DNA from: Oceanihabitans gracilariae | GTDB taxonomy: Bacteria; Bacteroidota; Bacteroidia; Flavobacteriales; Flavobacteriaceae | NCBI RefSeq assembly: GCF_042684485.1 | Contig: NZ_JBHULM010000011.1 | Span: forward strand, 1,550,001 to 1,614,000 | Reading direction: 5' to 3' | Length of the DNA: 64,000 nt | Shown: positions 18,511 through 27,425 of the stretch, piece by piece | How the letters are laid out: each line of letters opens with the position of its first letter | Position numbering within the stretch: the stretch's first letter is position 1 | Program-made: the position numbers and the translations under genes | Notes under the pieces: model-generated | Told to the model about the DNA's origin: nothing | What the model saw: the letters and a program-made list of their open reading frames with translations, nothing else | The model's database searches: none

Positions 18511-20631
18511 ATGAAGAATAAATATAATATACTAATCCTGTTACTTTTGTTGGCGTTTGCGTCTTGTAGTTTTACTAATAAAACTTTTGATGATCCAGAC
18601 AAAGATAAGCTATTAATACAGGTTATTACTTATGTTTTAGAGCGTGGTCATTTTGACCCTAAAGATATAGATGATGAATTTTCTACTGCTGTTTACACCG
18701 ATTATTTAGAGCAGTTAGATCCTTTAAAACGTTATTTTTATAAGTCAGACATAGAAGACTTTGAAAAATATAAAACTCAAATTGATGATCAGCTTAAAGC
18801 CTATGATGTTACTTTTTTTAATCTAACACATGAGCGTTTACTTAAGCGTATAGAAGAAACTAAAGTTATCTACAAAGATATTTTAAGTAAGCCTTTTGAT
18901 TATTCTGTAGACGAAACGTATAATTCTGATTATGAAAAATTAGAATATGTAAAGAATAAAAAGCAAATGAAAGAGCGTTGGAGACAACAGCTTAAATTTA
19001 CTACTATTGCTAATTATGATGAGTTAGTTTCAGAAAATGAAAAGAGCGAAGAAGAAAAAAAATCATTAGTAGTATTAGAAGAAGAATCTCGTGAAGAAAC
19101 CTTGAAATCTATTGATAATTACTACAACGATTATATAGACGATCAACAACGTAAAGATTGGTTTTCTATTTATGTGAATGCTATTGTAGAAGAATTCGAT
19201 CCGCATACTTTTTACTTTGCACCAGAAGATAAAGATCGTTTTGATCAACAAATGTCAGGTAAGTTAGAAGGAATAGGAGCTAGATTATCTAAAAGAATGG
19301 ATAATACTAAAATAGTAGAGCTTATTTCTGGTGGACCAGCTTGGAGAGGGAAAGAGTTAGAAGTTGGTGATATTATTCAAAAAGTACGTCAAGAAGATGA
19401 AGAAGAAGCAGTGAATATTGTAGGTATGCGTTTAGATGATGCTATAAAACTTATAAAAGGACCTAAAGGAACTCAGGTAAATCTTACAGTTAAAAAAGTA
19501 GATGGTAGTATTGAAGAAATTTCTATTACTCGAGATGTTGTAGAGTTAGAAGAAACATACGCAAAGTCTTCTATTGTTAAAGAAAATGATAGTCGTTTTG
19601 GAGTTATTAATCTACCTAAGTTTTATGTAGATTTTCAAGACTACAGAAAACGTAACGCTGCCAGCGATATAAAAAAGGAAATAGAACGTTTAAAAGAAGA
19701 AGGAATGGAAGGCCTTGTTTTAGACTTGCGTAATAATGGAGGTGGTTCTTTACAAACAGTGGTTGATATGGCTGGATTGTTTATTAAAGACGGACCAATT
19801 GTTCAAGTAAAATCAACAGGTGAGCCAAAAGAAGTTTTAAAAGATAAAGATAAATCTATAGTTTGGGATGGACCTTTAGTGATTTTGGTAAATGAGCTGT
19901 CGGCTTCTGCATCAGAAATATTAGCAGCTGCCATGCAAGATTATAAAAGAGCAATTATTATAGGTAGCAAGCAAACCTACGGGAAAGGTACTGTGCAAAA
20001 TGTTTTAGATTTAAACAGAATGGTGCGTAACAACTCGCAAGGAGATTTAGGTGCTTTAAAACTAACAACACAAAAGTTTTATAGAATCAATGGTGGCTCA
20101 ACACAGCTTGAAGGAGTAAAAAGTGATGTAGTAGTACCAGACAGATATAGCTTTATTAATGTTGGTGAAAAAGACCAAGAAAACCCATTGCCTTGGGATA
20201 AAATTGATCCTGTAGATTATACTTTTTGGGGAAGCTATTTTGATTATGATACTACCATAAAAAAGAGCCAAGAACGTATGAGTAATAATGAGCAATTAAA
20301 GCTTATTGAAGAAAATGCAAAATGGGTAAAAACTAGAATGGATGAAAATACACATGCTTTAAATTATGAAGCTTACAAACAAAAAATAGAATTAAATGAA
20401 GAAGAAGCAAAACGCTTTGATAAAATATCAGAATATCAAACAAACCTAACGTTTGAATCTCTGCCTTATGAAAGTCAGCTTTTTGCAACAGATTCTATTT
20501 TAAAAGAAAAACGTGACAGATGGCATGAAAGCCTTAGTCAAGACGTATATATGGAAGAGGCTTTACATGTGTTAAAAGATTTAAAAATGTCTTACACAGT
20601 TAAAAACGTAGCTTCAACAGTAAAAGAATAA
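18511..20631 (+). CDS. C-terminal processing (tail-specific) protease, lipoprotein
   Basis: 706 residues from the ATG at 18511; an in-frame TTG at 18505 would add only two residues, and ATG is preferred because a typical lipoprotein signal follows directly (lipobox FASC, Cys19). The layout matches Prc/Tsp: N-terminal helical domain (about 30-230), PDZ (about 240-325), S41 protease with Ser466 in SASASE and Lys492 in YGKGTVQ (Ser-Lys dyad), and the C-terminal DUF3340-like region. It degrades misfolded or tagged periplasmic proteins. Eight bases before the ABC permease, so probably one operon. Confidence 0.92.
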   Translation: MKNKYNILILLLLLAFASCSFTNKTFDDPDKDKLLIQVITYVLERGHFDPKDIDDEFSTAVYTDYLEQLDPLKRYFYKSDIEDFEKYKTQIDDQLKAYDVTFFNLTHERLLKRIEETKVIYKDILSKPFDYSVDETYNSDYEKLEYVKNKKQMKERWRQQLKFTTIANYDELVSENEKSEEEKKSLVVLEEESREETLKSIDNYYNDYIDDQQRKDWFSIYVNAIVEEFDPHTFYFAPEDKDRFDQQMSGKLEGIGARLSKRMDNTKIVELISGGPAWRGKELEVGDIIQKVRQEDEEEAVNIVGMRLDDAIKLIKGPKGTQVNLTVKKVDGSIEEISITRDVVELEETYAKSSIVKENDSRFGVINLPKFYVDFQDYRKRNAASDIKKEIERLKEEGMEGLVLDLRNNGGGSLQTVVDMAGLFIKDGPIVQVKSTGEPKEVLKDKDKSIVWDGPLVILVNELSASASEILAAAMQDYKRAIIIGSKQTYGKGTVQNVLDLNRMVRNNSQGDLGALKLTTQKFYRINGGSTQLEGVKSDVVVPDRYSFINVGEKDQENPLPWDKIDPVDYTFWGSYFDYDTTIKKSQERMSNNEQLKLIEENAKWVKTRMDENTHALNYEAYKQKIELNEEEAKRFDKISEYQTNLTFESLPYESQLFATDSILKEKRDRWHESLSQDVYMEEALHVLKDLKMSYTVKNVASTVKE

Positions 20632-20639
20632 ACTATTTT

Positions 20640-21734
20640 ATGAGTAGTAATACCAACTCATTAAGTGCATTAGCGCTCCAGAAATTTAAAAACAATTTTT
20701 GGGGCGTTTTTAGTTTTTGGCTTATTGTAGCTATAGGCTTAATTTCTGTATTTGCTTATGCAATTGCGCCAGATAATTCGCAGTATGCAAACCAGATGCA
20801 CTTGTCTATTCACTCTAAACAACCTGGCTTTAAAGTGCAAATGCTTAGTATTCCTTCTACCATAAAAAATGAGCAAAATTTTTTAGAAGCTCTTTTCTTT
20901 GGAAGAAAAAATACAGATACCGAAATTCCTATCTCTAGTTATTCCAAGCAAGGTGAAAGTTTAACCTATACCGAATATGCTTCAGATGGATTGCAAGGTG
21001 TGCAAAAAACTATAGATCTTACTAACGTATCAGAAGAAAAATTAAACACATTAATAAGTACTAAAACCTTCCTCTTCGGAACAGATAAATACGGAAGAGA
21101 TCTTTTAAGTAGAATATTGGTAGGAGCAAGAATATCCTTTTTTATAGGTTTTGTGGCTGTTTTTATTTCTTTACTTATAGGTGTTTTTATGGGAAGCCTA
21201 GCAGGATATTTTGGTGGTAAAGTAGATGCTTTTATTATGTGGATTATTAATGTTACATGGTCTATACCAACATTATTACTCGTAATTGCAATTACCTTAG
21301 CTTTAGGTAAAGGGTTTTGGCAAGTTTTTATAGCTGTTGGTTTAACTATGTGGGTAGAAGTAGCAAGAGTAGTAAGAGGACAAATTATTAGTGCAAAAGA
21401 AATGCAATATGTTACTGCTGCAAAAGCCTTAGGTTTTACAGATTTTAGAATCATTACCAAACATATTTTACCTAATATAATGGCTCCAGTAATTGTAATA
21501 TCTGCAGCCAATTTTGCGGCTGCTATTTTAATAGAAAGCGGTTTGAGTTTTTTAGGTATTGGTGCGCAACCTCCAATGGCGAGTTGGGGAGCAATGATAA
21601 AAGATCATTATAATTACATCATTTTAGGAAAACCTTACTTAGCCTTAATTCCTGGTCTATGTATAATGATTTTAGTAATGGCTTTTATGTTAATAGGTAA
21701 CGCGCTGCGTGACGCCTTAGATGTAAAGAGTTAA
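20640..21734 (+). CDS. OppC/DppC-like ABC transporter permease, orphan
   Basis: 364 residues. After TM1 (about 20-40) there is a long extracytoplasmic insert (about 45-150), ending in FGTDKYGRDLLSRILVGARISFFIG, the hallmark entry to the second part of OppC-type permeases. The BPD_transp_1 domain holds the EAA loop (AAKALGFTDFRIITKHILPN) that contacts the ATPase, and ESGLSFLGIGAQPP. Family members import peptides or nickel with a second permease, ATPases and a binding protein, none of which is nearby. Co-transcribed with the protease upstream. Substrate unknown. Confidence 0.88.
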   Translation: MSSNTNSLSALALQKFKNNFWGVFSFWLIVAIGLISVFAYAIAPDNSQYANQMHLSIHSKQPGFKVQMLSIPSTIKNEQNFLEALFFGRKNTDTEIPISSYSKQGESLTYTEYASDGLQGVQKTIDLTNVSEEKLNTLISTKTFLFGTDKYGRDLLSRILVGARISFFIGFVAVFISLLIGVFMGSLAGYFGGKVDAFIMWIINVTWSIPTLLLVIAITLALGKGFWQVFIAVGLTMWVEVARVVRGQIISAKEMQYVTAAKALGFTDFRIITKHILPNIMAPVIVISAANFAAAILIESGLSFLGIGAQPPMASWGAMIKDHYNYIILGKPYLALIPGLCIMILVMAFMLIGNALRDALDVKS

Positions 21735-21775
21735 AGTATATTGTTTTTAAGGTATTGTAATAATTAGAGTGGTTT

Positions 21776-22381
21776 TTACTCTAGCTCCATATTAGCATTT
21801 AAAGAGTCTATGTACTCTAATACGTCTTCTTTTCCAATGTCTTTAGAAGAAGAAGTGATAAAGTAGTTAGGTACCTCTTCCCAAGTTTCTAAAAGAATTT
21901 TTTTGTAGTCTTCTACATGGTTTTCAATAGCCTTAGGCTTCAGTTTATCTGCTTTAGTGAATATAATAGAAAACGGAATACCATTTTCTCCCAACCATTG
22001 CATAAACTCTAAATCTATAGGTTGTGGTTTATGTCTTATGTCTACCAAAACAAAACCAGTAACTAGTTGTTCTCTAGAGGCAAAATATTGGGTAATAAAT
22101 TTCTGAAAAGTCTTTTTTGCAGATTTAGAAACACGAGCATAACCATAACCAGGTAAATCAACCAAATACCATTCTTTATTAATTAAAAAATGGTTTATAA
22201 GTTGTGTTTTTCCAGGTCTACCAGAAGTTTTAGCAAGGCTCTTTCTGCTGGTAAGCATGTTTATAAGTGATGATTTACCTACGTTACTTCTACCAATAAA
22301 AGCATATTCCGGAATGTTGTTTTTCGGACATTTAGCAACATTAGAGTTGCTCATTACAAATTCTGCAGATTTTATTTTCAT
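21776..22381 (-). CDS. engB: Ribosome biogenesis GTPase YihA/YsxC/EngB
   Basis: 201 residues, correct for the family. GTPase motifs in order: G1 GRSNVGKSSLIN (near residue 32), G2 Thr in GRPGKTQL, G3 DLPGYG, G4 TKADK, G5 SSSK. EngB acts late in 50S subunit assembly and is usually essential. A canonical promoter with both boxes lies 55-85 bases upstream. Convergent with the ABC permease gene, 41 bases apart, without a strong terminator between them. Confidence 0.95.
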   Translation of the reverse strand: MKIKSAEFVMSNSNVAKCPKNNIPEYAFIGRSNVGKSSLINMLTSRKSLAKTSGRPGKTQLINHFLINKEWYLVDLPGYGYARVSKSAKKTFQKFITQYFASREQLVTGFVLVDIRHKPQPIDLEFMQWLGENGIPFSIIFTKADKLKPKAIENHVEDYKKILLETWEEVPNYFITSSSKDIGKEDVLEYIDSLNANMELE

Positions 22382-22435
22382 TGCTATTGTGTTTCCGTAA
22401 AAAGGAAAATCTCATTAAATTAATACTAAAAAAAT

Positions 22436-22466
22436 CAAAGGTAAATACATACGCGTAAGTTACAAA
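22436..22466 (-). promoter_or_regulatory. Promoter of engB (-33 TTTG, 19-bp spacer, -7 TACCTTTG)
   Basis: On the minus strand TTTG at 22466-22463 and TACCTTTG at 22443-22436 are separated by 19 bases, matching the Bacteroidota RpoD consensus in both elements and spacing. The leader of about 50 bases contains a small TTTCC/GGAAA hairpin (22392-22408). Confidence 0.7.
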
Positions 22467-22525
22467 ATACTAGCTTTAAAAGCGTTATTCGTTTTTGCTG
22501 TGTGTATTGTTAGCTTTGAGTTTTT

Positions 22526-23338
22526 TTATAAATTTCTACTTTCTAACCATTTGTCAAGTATCTGGTTAAAAACTTCAGGATGTTCCATCATTGCAGCATG
22601 ACCACATTTGTCAATCCAAAATAATTCAGAATCTGGTAACAATTCGTTAAACTCAACTGCTACTTCTGGTGGTGTTACTGTATCGTTTTTTCCCCAAATA
22701 ATACAGGTAGGTACTTGCATTTGCGGTAAATCATTAGCCATATTGTGTCTAATAGCACTTTTAGCAATTGCTAATGTTTTAATAAGTTTGTTTCTGTTGT
22801 TTACGGTTTCATAAACTTCATCTACAATTTCTTTAGTAGCAACAGCTGGATCATAAAAAACATCTTGTGCTTTCTTTTTTATTACCTCATAGTCACTACG
22901 TTTGGTGTAGCCTCCTCCCATTGCACTTTCATATAAGCCAGAGCTTCCTGTTATTACTAGAGCTTTAACTTTTTCAGGGTACAATTTGGTATGGTATAAG
23001 CCAATGTGTCCTCCTAATGAGTTACCTAGTAAAATAACATCATCTAAGCCTTTAAATTCAATGAATTTATGAAGGTAGTTGGCAAAAGACTTAACATTGG
23101 TTTTTAGTAAAGACATGCTGTAAATAGGTAGCACAGGAATAATAACTTTATATCCTTTTTTGCTAAAATGTTTCGTAACAGCATCAAAATTACTTAGTCC
23201 TCCCATAAGACCGTGAAGTACAATAATTGGCTTGCCTTCTCCAACCTCAATGTAGTTGTAGTCATTTTCTTTTTTTAAGCGATGCGTCATGTATAAATAG
23301 TCATTTCTATTAAAAACAAATATAGGTAAATCCTTCAA
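22526..23338 (-). CDS. Alpha/beta hydrolase
   Basis: 270 residues with the full alpha/beta hydrolase signature: oxyanion region HGLMGGLSNFD, nucleophile elbow GNSLGGH (Ser near residue 107), acid Asp in IWGKNDTVTPPE and catalytic His in CGHAAMMEHPE. No signal peptide, so cytoplasmic. Substrate cannot be told; relatives include esterases and MhpC/BioH-like C-C hydrolases. Divergent from mraZ across 246 bases; this pairing with the dcw cluster is one I recall from other Flavobacteriaceae, though function need not be linked. Confidence 0.85.
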   Translation of the reverse strand: MKDLPIFVFNRNDYLYMTHRLKKENDYNYIEVGEGKPIIVLHGLMGGLSNFDAVTKHFSKKGYKVIIPVLPIYSMSLLKTNVKSFANYLHKFIEFKGLDDVILLGNSLGGHIGLYHTKLYPEKVKALVITGSSGLYESAMGGGYTKRSDYEVIKKKAQDVFYDPAVATKEIVDEVYETVNNRNKLIKTLAIAKSAIRHNMANDLPQMQVPTCIIWGKNDTVTPPEVAVEFNELLPDSELFWIDKCGHAAMMEHPEVFNQILDKWLESRNL

Positions 23339-23508
23339 ATTATAACTATTTAAATAAAAACACTATGCGACTTTCTTTAATGAGATGTTAACAATCTTGA
23401 AAAATCATTTTATAAGCGTTTTAAACGGTTGGTTTGTAGTGTTTAGCGCGTTTTTAGAGATTTTGTAATCGAAATAAAATATCATTTAGTCGAAAATTTA
23501 TTAACAAT

Positions 23509-23536
23509 GTGGTAAATAGTGGTAAAAAGTGGTAGA
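23509..23536 (+). promoter_or_regulatory. Predicted MraZ operator: three GTGGTA repeats at 10-bp spacing
   Basis: GTGGTAAA (23509), GTGGTAAA (23519) and GTGGTAGA (23529) start exactly 10 bp apart, one helical turn. MraZ is known to bind several short direct repeats with 10-bp period before its own gene in E. coli (TGGGN) and mycoplasmas. Here they end 8 bases before the -7 box and occupy the -33 region, so repression by promoter occlusion is the natural reading. Confidence 0.75.
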
Positions 23537-23544
23537 ATTTTCAA

Positions 23545-23552
23545 TATATTTG
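23545..23552 (+). promoter_or_regulatory. -7 promoter box TATATTTG of the dcw cluster
   Basis: Exact TAnnTTTG match 33 bases before the mraZ start. No TTG at the -33 position, where the MraZ repeats sit instead. Confidence 0.65.
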
Positions 23553-23584
23553 AATCTTAATCGTTTTTACATAAAAAAGATACA

Positions 23585-24055
23585 TTGAACTCATTAATAG
23601 GAACATACGAATGCAAGGTAGATGCAAAAGGAAGACTCATGCTTCCTGCTGCGCTAAAAAAGCAGTTGTCTCCTGTGTTACAAGATGGGTTTGTGCTTAA
23701 AAGAGCAGTTTTTCAACCTTGCTTAGAATTGTATCCTATGCATGAGTGGCAGGCTTTAATGGCTAAGATGAATACTTTAAATCGATTTAAGAAAAAAAAC
23801 AACGATTTTATTCGTCGTTTTACTGCAGGTGTAAAAATGATTGAAGTAGATGCAACTGGAAGATTGTTAATACCTAAGGATCTTGTGGTTTTTGCAGATA
23901 TTTCAAAAGAAATTGTAGTTTCTTCAGCAATTAACATTGTTGAAATTTGGGATAAAAATAAATATGAACAAGCTATTGATGATGCTGCTGTAGATTTTGC
24001 AGATTTAGCAGAAGAAGTAATGGGACAAGACGAAGATGAGCATGGAATATCATAA
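23585..24055 (+). CDS. mraZ: Transcriptional regulator MraZ
   Basis: 156 residues, two tandem SpoVT/AbrB-like domains, each with the MraZ core: GTYECKVDAKGRLMLPAAL (about residues 5-23) and MIEVDATGRLLIPKDL (about 81-96). The start is TTG at 23585; it puts the conserved GTYE motif at the usual distance from the N-terminus and no ATG is available nearby. MraZ forms a ring that binds direct repeats before its own operon and represses it; three such repeats lie upstream. Its 3' end overlaps rsmH by 20 bases. An acidic tail (GQDEDEHGIS) ends the protein. Confidence 0.95.
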   Translation: MNSLIGTYECKVDAKGRLMLPAALKKQLSPVLQDGFVLKRAVFQPCLELYPMHEWQALMAKMNTLNRFKKKNNDFIRRFTAGVKMIEVDATGRLLIPKDLVVFADISKEIVVSSAINIVEIWDKNKYEQAIDDAAVDFADLAEEVMGQDEDEHGIS

Positions 24056-24938
24056 CCCAGTTTTATTAAAAGAAACCGTTGATGGTTTAAATATTGTTGA
24101 AGATGGCATTTATGTAGATGTCACTTTTGGTGGTGGAGGACATAGTAGAGAGATATTAAAAAGACTTGGTGCTAACGGAAGATTGTATGCGTTTGATCAA
24201 GATCCTGATGCTCTTGAAAATGCTATAGATGATGAAAGGTTTACGTTAATACATGAAAACTTTAGATATATAAAACGTTTTTTAAGGTTTTATGGCGTAA
24301 AGCAAGTAGATGGTATTTTGGCAGATTTTGGTGTTTCATCGCATCAGTTTGATGTTGCAGAGCGTGGTTTTTCAACCAGATTTGAAGCAGATTTAGATAT
24401 GCGTATGAATCAGCAAAGTGAAATTTCTGCATATCATGTGGTGAATGAGTATGATGAAGAGCAGATAAAGCAAGTGCTTTTACAATATGGCGAATTAAGG
24501 CAGGCTCCAGCAATGGCTAGAGAGATTGTTGAGCAAAGAAAAGATGAGCCAATAAAAACTAGTGATCAATTAAAAAAGGTGTTGAAACGCTTTTTGCAAC
24601 ATAAAAAAGAAAATAAAGTATTAGCGCAAATTTATCAAGCTATTCGTATTGAGGTAAATCAAGAAATAGAAGCTTTAAAAGAGTTTTTGTTGCAAACACC
24701 AGAAGTTTTAAAGCCTGATGGAAGATTGAGTTTTATATCCTATCATTCTTTAGAAGATAGGTTGGTGAAGCGTTTTATAAGAAATGGTTTGTTTGAAGGA
24801 GAGCCAGAACGCGATATGTTTGGCAATTTTGAAGTGCCTCTTAAAAAAGTAGGTGGTTTGATTGTGCCTACCAGAGAAGAAATAAAATTAAATAATAGAG
24901 CAAGAAGTGCTAAGCTTCGTATAGCTAAAAAAATATAG
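24036..24938 (+). CDS. rsmH: 16S rRNA (cytosine-1402 N4) methyltransferase
   Basis: 300 residues. SAM-binding motif VDVTFGGGGHSREIL near residue 30, then FDQDPDA, GILADFGVSSHQFD and FISYHSLEDRLVKRF, all characteristic of RsmH (MraW). It methylates N4 of C1402 in the decoding centre. The ATG at 24036 overlaps mraZ; a second in-frame ATG at 24042 is equally possible (YHNPVLLKE is the conserved beginning). Second gene of the dcw cluster, as usual. Confidence 0.95.
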   Translation: MSMEYHNPVLLKETVDGLNIVEDGIYVDVTFGGGGHSREILKRLGANGRLYAFDQDPDALENAIDDERFTLIHENFRYIKRFLRFYGVKQVDGILADFGVSSHQFDVAERGFSTRFEADLDMRMNQQSEISAYHVVNEYDEEQIKQVLLQYGELRQAPAMAREIVEQRKDEPIKTSDQLKKVLKRFLQHKKENKVLAQIYQAIRIEVNQEIEALKEFLLQTPEVLKPDGRLSFISYHSLEDRLVKRFIRNGLFEGEPERDMFGNFEVPLKKVGGLIVPTREEIKLNNRARSAKLRIAKKI

Positions 24939-24943
24939 AGCGC

Positions 24944-24979
24944 AACATTTCTTCTTCCTTATTACTAGGAAATGTTTTT
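24944..24979 (+). terminator. Weak hairpin between rsmH and ftsL (possible attenuator)
   Basis: AACATTTC (24944-24951) pairs with GAAATGTT (24969-24976), with an alternative inner TTCCT/AGGAA pairing, followed by TTTA. GC-poor and with a large loop, so partial termination at most. Confidence 0.3.
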
Positions 24980-25057
24980 AGGTTTTCAATGTAATATATA
25001 GGTCATGGTGAAGAGGGTTGAATTTGGCGCGTTTTAAAAAGTAAAAAATAAAAGAGA

Positions 25058-25075
25058 TTTCTGCTTTAGCAGAAA
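25058..25075 (+). promoter_or_regulatory. Hairpin just upstream of the ftsL start
   Basis: TTTCTGC-TTTA-GCAGAAA, perfect 7-bp stem with a 4-base loop, ending 6 bases before the ATG at 25082. It could influence ribosome access; no experimental basis. Confidence 0.35.
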
Positions 25076-25081
25076 CTAAAG

Positions 25082-25402
25082 ATGAAAAAAAGTATTTATA
25101 GCATATTAAAAGGAAGGTTTCTAGTAAGTGATGATGCCTTTAAGAGCTGGAAAATGATTTTTTTTCTTTCTGGTTTGGCATTGGTAATGATTGCGAGTTC
25201 GCATAGTGCAGATAAAAAAGTGCATGAAATTGCAAAATTAAATAACCAAGTTAAAGAGCTTCGTTCGGCTATGATAGATGGTAGAGGAAGATTAATGAAG
25301 CTAAAAAAAGAGTCTTTTTTAGAAAATAAAATGGCAGAAAAAGGAATCGCTATTTCAGAGGTTCCGCCAAAAAAAATAAAAGTTAAATCACAAAAAGAAT
25401 AG
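25082..25402 (+). CDS. ftsL: FtsL-like division protein
   Basis: 106 residues: short cytoplasmic N-terminus, one TM helix (about 25-43, WKMIFFLSGLALVMIASS) and a periplasmic coiled-coil-like stretch (about 50-85, heptads around KKVHEIAKLNNQVKELRSAM split over charged residues). Size, topology and position between rsmH and ftsI fit FtsL, which links FtsB/FtsQ to the FtsWI synthase. FtsL is poorly conserved in sequence, so the name rests on context and topology. A hairpin lies immediately upstream. Confidence 0.8.
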   Translation: MKKSIYSILKGRFLVSDDAFKSWKMIFFLSGLALVMIASSHSADKKVHEIAKLNNQVKELRSAMIDGRGRLMKLKKESFLENKMAEKGIAISEVPPKKIKVKSQKE

Positions 25403-25409
25403 TTCAACT

Positions 25410-27425
25410 TTGTCAACAAGCGAAAAGAACATATTAAACCGATTGTATTTTATAGCAGGATGTATGTTCATCTTTGCTCTAGCAGTGGTGTTTAAACTTT
25501 TGAGCATTCAATTTGTGCAAGGTGATAAATACAAGAAAATAGCGCATAGCAGAACTATTAAAGAAGTGCCAATTCCTGCCAATAGAGGAAATGTGTATTC
25601 TGTTAATGGTAATTTGTTAGCAACCTCTATTCCTAAATATGATATTAGAATTGATGCGGTTACGCCTTCAGCAAAAACCTTCGAAGAAAATTTAAAGCCT
25701 TTAAGTGAAGCGCTTTCTAAATACTCAGGAAAACCTGCTTCGTATTACCAAAAAGAATTGCGTAAGGCAAGAGCGAATAGAAATAGATATTATCTGCTGG
25801 CTAGAAATATTGGGTATTCAGATTATATTAAGTTTCGCAATTTTCCAATGTTAAAGCTTGGTGCTTTTAAAGGAGGTTTAATTGTAGAGCAAACTACAAA
25901 ACGTGAGCATCCAATGGGTGGAATTGCAGAGCGTACTATTGGTTATGAGCGTACAGATGGCCAAGGTAATGTTACAAGACCAGGAATTGATGGTGCTTTT
26001 GGTGTTAAGTATTTACGCGGAACCGATGGTTTGCGTTTAAAGCAAAAAATAGGAAAAGGCCAATGGAAACCTATTGTAGATTATGATCAAGTAGAAGCTA
26101 AAGATGGGTATGATGTATACACAACAATTGATGTAAATATTCAAGATATAGCACATCATGCACTTTTAAAACAATTAGAGCATTATGAGGCAGAACATGG
26201 TTGTGTAGTAGTGATGGAAGTGGAAACTGGTGAAATTAGAGCAATCTCTAATCTGGGTAGAACTAGTAAAGGTGGTTATTACGAAAAGTTAAACTATGCT
26301 GTTGGTGAGTCGCATGAGCCTGGTTCTACATTTAAGGTAATGGCTTTAATGGCTGCTTTAGAAGATAAGGTGATTGATACCTCTACTGTTGTAGATACAG
26401 GAAAAGGAAGAAAGCGTTTTTACGGAAGAACAATTAGTGATTCGCATCGTGGTGGATTTGGTAAGGTTTCGGCAGCAAGAGCTTTAGAGGTTTCTTCTAA
26501 TATAGGTTTGGCAACTATAATAGATGATCATTATTCTAAAAAACCAGAAAAATTTCTTAAAACATTAAGAAAATGGAAATTAGATCAACCGTTAGGTGTT
26601 TCTATTATAGGTGAAGGTAATCCTGTGATTCCAAAACCTGGTGATAAAATTTGGAGTAGAAATGCATTACCATCTATGGCGTATGGCTATAATATGCAAT
26701 TAACACCTTTGCAAACATTAGCGTTTTACAATGCTATAGCTAATAATGGAGAGCTAATTAAGCCAAGATTTTTAAAAGCAGTTAAGGAGTTTGATAGAGA
26801 GGTAGAGACGTTTGAAAAAGAAGTGATTGTAGATAAAATTTGTTCTGATGAAACACTTTTTAAAATAAAAGACATTCTTAAAAATATAGTAGTAAGAGGT
26901 ACAGGTAAAAAGTTGTATTCAAAAACTTTTTCTATGGCAGGAAAAACAGGAACCGCTAGAACAGATTATGCAGATAACGAAGCGTGGAATAAAAACCCAA
27001 AATACATTTCGTCTTTTGCAGGATATTTTCCAGCAGAAAAACCTAAATATTCTTGTATTGTAGTAATACATAAGCCAAGTACAAAAGTTGGGTATTATGG
27101 TGCAGATGTTACAGGTCCTGTTTTTAAACGTATTGCTCAAAAAATATTTACAGACACGCCAATTGTAGATGAGGTAGAGTCTTTAGAAGTACAAAATGCA
27201 GCTGTAGAAAAAGAATTTGAAAACTATTATAATACAGCGCAAACTTATAAAACAATAATGCCAAGTGTAATTGGTTTACCTGCAATGGATGCTATTTCTT
27301 TATTAGAAAATATGGATGTAGATGTGCAGGTGAAAATTTCTGGCTCTGGTACTGTTAAAAAACAATCGGTAGATAAAAACACAAAACTTAAAAATAAACA
27401 AACAATAGTTTTAGAAGCATCGTGA
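25410..27425 (+). CDS. ftsI: Division transpeptidase (penicillin-binding protein, FtsI type) with PASTA
   Basis: 671 residues. N-terminal TM (about 12-30), PBP dimer domain (about 60-215), transpeptidase domain with all three motifs: S306-T-F-K309 (SxxK), SSN near 362 and KTG near 512. A C-terminal PASTA domain (about 608-671, MPSVIGLPAMDAISLLENM) is present, as in Spo VD/Bacteroidota FtsI but not E. coli. Start is TTG at 25410, 7 bases after ftsL. It crosslinks septal peptidoglycan with FtsW. Its stop overlaps the GTG of murE. Confidence 0.94.
   Translation: MSTSEKNILNRLYFIAGCMFIFALAVVFKLLSIQFVQGDKYKKIAHSRTIKEVPIPANRGNVYSVNGNLLATSIPKYDIRIDAVTPSAKTFEENLKPLSEALSKYSGKPASYYQKELRKARANRNRYYLLARNIGYSDYIKFRNFPMLKLGAFKGGLIVEQTTKREHPMGGIAERTIGYERTDGQGNVTRPGIDGAFGVKYLRGTDGLRLKQKIGKGQWKPIVDYDQVEAKDGYDVYTTIDVNIQDIAHHALLKQLEHYEAEHGCVVVMEVETGEIRAISNLGRTSKGGYYEKLNYAVGESHEPGSTFKVMALMAALEDKVIDTSTVVDTGKGRKRFYGRTISDSHRGGFGKVSAARALEVSSNIGLATIIDDHYSKKPEKFLKTLRKWKLDQPLGVSIIGEGNPVIPKPGDKIWSRNALPSMAYGYNMQLTPLQTLAFYNAIANNGELIKPRFLKAVKEFDREVETFEKEVIVDKICSDETLFKIKDILKNIVVRGTGKKLYSKTFSMAGKTGTARTDYADNEAWNKNPKYISSFAGYFPAEKPKYSCIVVIHKPSTKVGYYGADVTGPVFKRIAQKIFTDTPIVDEVESLEVQNAAVEKEFENYYNTAQTYKTIMPSVIGLPAMDAISLLENMDVDVQVKISGSGTVKKQSVDKNTKLKNKQTIVLEAS

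Noticed and set aside
20966..21511. 181-codon open frame antisense to the ABC permease
   Set aside because: Composition (Ile/Pro/Lys-rich, no domain) is that of a mirror of a membrane protein gene; the plus frame has clear permease motifs.
21771..21784. Terminator between the ABC permease and engB
   Set aside because: TAGAGT/ACTCTA stem is only 6 bp, overlaps the engB stop and lacks a T run.
23509..23536. CRISPR-like short repeats before mraZ
   Set aside because: Units are 8 bases with 2-base gaps, no spacers and no cas genes; an operator explains them.
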